Part shown: positions 59,001 to 64,000 of the stretch, piece by piece
How the letters are laid out: each line of letters begins with the position of its first letter
Position numbering within the stretch: position 1 is the first letter of the stretch
Source of the DNA: Eledone cirrhosa
Lineage: Eukaryota; Mollusca; Cephalopoda; Octopoda; Eledonidae
Direction of reading: 5' to 3'
Assembly (NCBI GenBank): GCA_964016885.1
Contig: OZ024742.1
Location: 360,654,936 to 360,718,935 of the forward strand
DNA length: 64,000 nucleotides
Notes under the pieces: model-generated
What the model was told of the DNA's origin: nothing
The model's database searches: none
Seen by the model: the letters and a program-made list of their open reading frames with translations, nothing else
Translations under genes and position numbers: made by a program

Positions 59001-62000
59001 CCACACACACCATCTCTGAGACCCCACCAATGCCATCATCTCTAACACCCCTCCCCCCTCACACCATCTCTGAGACCCCACCAATGCCTTCATCTCTAAC
59101 ACCCCTCCCCCCACACACCATCTCTGAGACCCCACCAATGCCATCATCTCTAACACCTCTCCCCCCACACACCATCTCTGAGACCCCACCAATGCCATCA
59201 TCTCTAACACCTCTCCCCCCACACACCATCTCTGAGACCCCACCAATGCCATCATCTCTAACACCTCTCCCCCCCACACACCATCTCTGAGACCCCACCA
59301 ATGCCATCATCTCTAACACCTCTCCCCCCACACAACATCTCTGAGACCCCACCAATGCCATCATCTCTAACACCCTTCCCCCCACACACACCATCTCAGA
59401 CCCCACCAATGCCATCATCTCTAACACCTCCCTCCCCCCAGACACCATCTCTGAGACCCCACCAATGCCATCATCTCTAACACCCCTCCCCCCTCACACC
59501 ATCTGAGACCCCACCAATGCCATCATCTCTAACACCCCTCCCCTCACAGACACCATCTCTGAGACCCCACCAATGCCATCATCTCTAACACCTCCCTCCC
59601 CCCAGACACCATCTCTGAGACCCCACCAATGCCATCATCACTAACACACCTCCCCCCACACACCATCTCTGAGACCCCACCAATGCCATCATCTCTAACA
59701 CTCCTCCCCCCACACACACCATCTCTGAGACCCCACCAATGCCATCATCTCTAACACCCTTCCCTCCACACAACATCTCTGAGACCCCACCAATGCCATC
59801 ATCTCTAACACCCTTCCCCCACACACCATCTCTGAGACCCCACCAATGCCATCATCTCTAACACCTCCCTCCCCCCAGACACCATCTCTGAGACCCCACC
59901 AATGCCATCATCACTAACACACCATCTCTGAGACCCCACCAATGCCATCATCTCTAACACTCCTCCCCCCACACACACCATCTCTGAGACCCCACCAATG
60001 CCATCATCTCTAACACCCTTCCCCCACACACCATCTCTGAGACCCCACCAATGCCATCATCTCTAACACCTCTCCCCCCTACACACCATCTCTGAGACCC
60101 CACCAATGTCATCATCTCTAACACTCCTCCCCCCACACACACCATCTCTGAGACCCCACCAATGCCATCATCTCTAACACCCTTCCCCCCACACACGATC
60201 TCTGAGACCCCACCAATGCCATCATCTCTAACACCTCCCTCCCCCCAGACACCATCTCTGAGACCCCACCAATGCCATCATCACTAACACACCTCCCCCC
60301 ACACGCCATCTCTGAGACCCCACCAATGCCATCATCTCTAACACTCCTCCCCCCACACACACCATCTCTGAGACCCCACCAATGCCATCATCTCTAACAC
60401 TCCTCCCCCCACACACACCATCTCTGAGACCCCACCAATGCCATCATCTCTAACACCTCTCCCCCCACACAACATCTCTGAGACCCCACCAATGCCATCA
60501 TCTCTAACACTCCTCCCCCCACACACACCATCTCAGACCCCACCAATGCCATCATCTCTAACACACCTCCCCCCACACACCATCTCTGAGACCCCACCAA
60601 TGCCATCATCTCTAACACTCCTCCCCCCACACACACCACCTCTGAGACCCCACCAATGCCAGCATCTCTAACACCCCCCGCCTCCACACACCATCTCTGA
60701 GACCCCACCAATGCCATCATCTCTAACACCTCTCCCCCCACACAACATCTCTGAGACCCCACCAATGCCATCATCTCTAACACCCTTCCCCCCACACAAC
60801 ATCTCTGAGACCCCACCAATGCCATCATCTCTAACACCCTTCCCCCCACACACACCATCTCAGACCCCACCAATGCCATCATCTCTAACACACCTCCCCC
60901 CACACACCATCTCTGAGACCCCACCAATGCCATCATCTCTAACACTCCTCCCCCCACACACACCACCTCTGAGACCCCACCAATGCCAGCATCTCTAACA
61001 CCCCCCGCCTCCACACACCATCTCTGAGACCCCACCAATGCCATCATCTCTAACACCCCTCCCCTCTACACACCATCTCTGAGACCTCACCAATGCCATC
61101 ATCTCTAACACCCCTCGCCCCACACACACCATCTCTGAGACCCCACCAATGCCATCATCTCTAACACCCCTCCCCTCTACACACCATCTCTGAGACCTCA
61201 CCAATGCCATCATCTCTAACACCCCTCGCCCCACACACACCATCTCTGAGACCCCACCAATGCCATCATCTGTAACACCTCTCCCCCCACACACCATCTC
61301 TGAGACCCCACCAATGCCATCATCTCTAACACCCCTCCCCCCACACACCCATCTCCATGCCCCCCCCCACACCATCCCTGAGACCCCACCAATCCCATCA
61401 TCTCTAACACCCCTCGCCCCACACACACCATCTCTGAGACCCCACCAATGCCAGCATCTCTACCCCCCCCCAAACCATCTCTGAGACCCCACCAATGCCA
61501 TCATCTCTAACCCCCCCCCACACCATCTCTAACACCCCCCACACCATCTCTGAGACCCCACCAATGCCATCATCTCTAACACCCCCACCCACACACCATC
61601 TCTGAGACCCCACCAATGCCATCATCTCTAACACTCCACCCCCCACACACACCACCTCTGAGACCCCACCAATGCCAGCATCTCTAACACCCCCCGCCTC
61701 CACACACCATCTCTGAGACCCCACCAATGCCATCATCTCTAACACCCCTCCCCTCTACACACCATCTCTGAGACCTCACCAATGCCATCATCTCTAACAC
61801 CCCTCGCCCCACACACACCATCTCTGAGACCCCACCAATGCCATCATCTCTAACACCCCTCCCCTCTACACACCATCTCTGAGACCTCACCAATGCCATC
61901 ATCTCTAACACCCCTCGCCCCACACACACCATCTCTGAGACCCCACCAATGCCATCATCTGTAACACCTCTCCCCCCACACACCATCTCTGAGACCCCAC

Positions 62001-62512
62001 CAATGCCATCATCTCTAACACCCCCCCCCCCATCTCCACCCCCCCCCCCCCCAACATCCCTGAGACCCCACCAATCCCATCATCTCTAACACCCCTCGCC
62101 CCACACACACCATCTCTGAGACCCCACCAATGCCAGCATCTCTACCCCCCCCCCCAAACCATCTCTGAGACCCCACCAATGCCATCATCTCTAACCCCCC
62201 CCCCCCACACCATCTCTAACACCCCCCACACCATCTCTGAGACCCCACCAATGCCATCATCTCTAACACCCCCACCCACACACCATCTCTGAGACCCCAC
62301 CAATGCCATCATCTCTAACCCCCCCCCCCCACACCATCTCTAGCACCCCCCACACCATCTCTGAGACCCCACCTATGCCATCATCTCTAACACCGCTCCC
62401 CCCACACAACATCTCTGATACCCCACCAATGCCATCATCTCTAACACCTCTTCCCCCACACACCATCTCTGAGACCCCACCAACGCTATCATCACAAACC
62501 CCCCCCCCCCAC
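56015..62512 (+). repeat. C-rich 54-bp minisatellite array
   Basis: The unit is 'accccaccaatgccatcatc' 'tctaacacccctccccccac' 'acaccatctctgag' (54 bp), about 120 copies. Variants include ctctaac/ctgtaac, cacc/cagc/catc, 'cccgcctccac' and 'cccctctac'. The C run length varies (5 to more than 10), shifting the frame every few units. Forward frames read as repeats of PMPSSLTPLPPHTISETP and minus frames as Gly/Val/Trp/Cys-rich repeats. Neither is open for more than about 220 codons. I treat it as non-coding. Confidence 0.95.
60982..62360 (+). repeat. 689-bp tandem duplication inside the C-rich array
   Basis: The rare variant 'gccagcatctctaacacccc' at 60985 recurs at 61674, and the 'ctgtaacacct' unit at 61271 recurs at 61960. 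Both are +689 bp. Two 'gagacctcaccaatgcc' units lie between the markers in each copy. Farther right the offset drifts to 682 through C-run length differences. A smaller 325-bp duplication lies just upstream (60661 and 60986 markers). Confidence 0.85.
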
Positions 62513-62675
62513 TCCTATGTTACTGCCATCCTAAATATATCCACCACTGAGCTTCTTTATAGACTTGTTTTCTTCATTGGACATCATCTGACAGACAACT
62601 CTTGTTTACTAGCTATCTCTCTCATATATATATAATATATACAGAATAAAAAGAAAACACACCTCAGACTCACAA
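62513..62675. other. junction between minisatellite and retrotransposon
   Basis: 'cctatgttactgccatccta' onward, with a (TA) stretch at about 62624-62640. The 5' border of the retrotransposon probably lies in this interval or just after it, but no target duplication can be tested because the 3' end is outside the window. Confidence 0.4.
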
Positions 62676-63146
62676 ATGAAAACAACCCCTCCCCAAAACA
62701 TGACACTAACACCAACACAAAAGAGCTCACAACAACAGCAAACAAAAAACACCAAACAAAAACATGCATACACATACATAAACACAAGAAACAAAAAACT
62801 GTTAAACATTGTGTACAACAACAATCTAATAAAAACACAAGGGCCTAACTTCACCCAGGCAGGGGATTTCCCCCACCTCAAAATGATTAAGGCCCCACAG
62901 GACACCTATAAAACTTTAAAAAACAATTTTAAAGAGGACGTGGGTCCCCCCTGCGTCGGGCCCATTAACCGCGTCCTCCTAAAAAACTACCCCACCCCCT
63001 CCCCAAACACCCACACAACTCCAAGCTCCCCAACCACACAACACACTGATGCCCCTACACTTCCACAAACCACCACCCCACCCAACAACCCATCCCCCAC
63101 CCTAATGGAAATTGTGCAGCCCGATACCCGGGACGCTGAGAGGTAA
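62676..63146 (+). CDS. possible retrotransposon ORF1 (short, low complexity)
   Basis: A 156-codon open frame, Pro/Thr/Asn/Gln-rich, ends at a TAA 24 bases before the ATG of the endonuclease frame. The middle, around DTYKTLKNNFKED and PPCVGPINRVLLKNY, looks more like protein than the repetitive ends. I see no CCHC knuckle, RRM or coiled coil. The position suggests a shortened ORF1 or its last part. The frame stays open upstream only to about 62613. The sequence 'gaggtaagtg' at its end resembles a splice donor. It could equally be 5' UTR with chance openness. Confidence 0.4.
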   Translation: MKTTPPQNMTLTPTQKSSQQQQTKNTKQKHAYTYINTRNKKLLNIVYNNNLIKTQGPNFTQAGDFPHLKMIKAPQDTYKTLKNNFKEDVGPPCVGPINRVLLKNYPTPSPNTHTTPSSPTTQHTDAPTLPQTTTPPNNPSPTLMEIVQPDTRDAER

Positions 63147-63170
63147 GTGCCTTTTCTCTTCACCACCAAC

Positions 63171-64000
63171 ATGGCTATGCTAAGAGTAGGCTGTTTAAAT
63201 GCGCGTGGCCTGGGCTCAACTTGGAAGCAAGCAATGCTTCTAAATGACCTCAGGTCACAACGTATAGATGTGATGGTTATTTGCGAGGCCCGGATCAGCA
63301 ACATGCGACAGCTGGCCCCCACCTTTGATGACTTTGAGATGCACGCATCTCTCTGTCAGCCTGGAGGTGGGGTGGAGTTGTCGTTCTGCTGCAAAAACAT
63401 CTGGGTCTCGCAACACAGATGGTACATTTGGACCCGGAGGGTCGACTAGTGGTTCTGGACCTTGGCAGTGGTAAAGGCGGAGCGTTTAGGTTGGTAGCCG
63501 CCTACGGCCCTTTCGGGTCAATGCGGCCGGACTTCTTCCATCGTCTGGAGACTTTTCTAGGGACGTCCCGCTCCTTGCTATTAGTGGGGGACTGGAATGG
63601 TATCCTAGATGCACGCTGGGACTACGTAGGGGCCTGCCCCAATAGAGAGGGGTGTAATAGCCTCAAAGGGTTAATCGGGCGATTTGACCTGGCCGATAGA
63701 TATCGACTAGATTTTCCGACTGCGCCAACCTGGACTTGGGAGAATCGTAGTGGATCATCTAGGTCGTACCTAGATAGGTTCTTAGTTAGAATTAAGGATA
63801 AGGACTTTTTAAGTTGTCCAAAAATGCGCATGGTTGGCTATTCAGACCACAAATTAGTGACCTGCATGGTCAACCTTGACAGAACTCATAGACAGGGACC
63901 TGGTTACTGGAAGCTCAACTTGTCCTTACCGGCAAGTAAGGCTTACAGGAACCGGATTAGCACTTTAGTTAAGGAGCGGTTGACGGGCGCCATCGTCAAC
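63171..64000 (+). pseudogene. non-LTR retrotransposon ORF2, APE endonuclease domain, frameshifted and cut by window end
   Basis: The ATG at 63171 starts MAMLRVGCLNARGL, with the metal-binding Asn at residue 10, followed by VICEARI with the catalytic Glu at residue 39. At about 63361-63375 ('ggaggtggggtgga') the frame must shift by one. The original frame stops at 63447-63449, while the next frame carries GGVVVLLQKHLG, then AAYGPFG, GDWN, PTWTW, SYLDRF and SDHK to the window end. These are the ordered motifs of an apurinic/apyrimidinic-like endonuclease that nicks target DNA for target-primed reverse transcription. The reverse transcriptase would lie beyond 64000. The layout and spacing resemble the L1/Tx1 group, but that clade call is tentative. 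The shift sits in a G run, so a sequencing error is possible. Confidence 0.88.

Noticed and set aside
56044..62466. Collagen- or mucin-like gene encoded by the C-rich array
   Set aside because: Open runs are at most about 220 codons on either strand and are disrupted by C-run length changes. Kept only as a finding to be tested with accurate reads.

Overview
The window looks like intergenic, repeat-dominated nuclear DNA from a cephalopod mollusc (octopus, squid or cuttlefish). I base this on dispersed repeats I recognise from cephalopod genomes. They are tRNA-derived SINEs carrying 'gcttagtggttagagcat' and 'gagcaagacactttattt', a second SINE type with a 'gttcaaatcccgccgagg' B box followed by 'tttgcctttcatcc', and many truncated tails ending in (atc)n beside 'gtttaacgtc'. 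I found no complete protein-coding host gene, no rRNA, no functional tRNA and no CRISPR. Species cannot be fixed without a search.

Layout: 1-2.4 kb is AT-rich with one SINE and one MITE remnant. 2.4-5.4 kb is a 24/26-bp minisatellite. 5.4-9.4 kb holds AT-rich spacer, a 487-bp imperfect palindrome, a 94-bp near-perfect palindrome and SINE/LINE debris, including a C2H2 finger remnant. 9.4-14.4 kb is a 54-bp AT-rich satellite (about 91 copies). 14.4-17.0 kb holds an inverted SINE pair and 31-bp and 19-bp minisatellites. 17.8-21.5 kb is 3.8 kb of strand-asymmetric triplet DNA (CCA, then GTT with a spacer motif, then GTA). 21.5-34.3 kb is a graveyard of SINEs, 5'-truncated LINEs, TTAA-flanked (piggyBac-like) MITEs and one non-autonomous Helitron; it also contains the only two stretches that resemble possible host exons. 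34.3-54.6 kb is a 20-kb array of a 48-bp unit whose left and right borders lie inside copies of a TTAA-flanked MITE. 54.6-56 kb is spacer with a LINE fragment. 56.0-62.5 kb is a C-rich 54-bp minisatellite (about 120 copies). 62.5-64.0 kb is the 5' part of a non-LTR retrotransposon with an APE-type endonuclease, running off the window end.

Roughly 39 kb (about 60 percent) is tandem repeat. The long reading frames in this window are nearly all by-products of repeat units that avoid stops. The one convincing protein domain is the retrotransposon endonuclease at 63171-64000, and that copy is frameshifted. The best biological stories are the apparent birth of a 48-bp satellite from the terminal segment of a piggyBac-like MITE, its later amplification in higher-order blocks, and the shared 3' tail of the SINE and LINE families.
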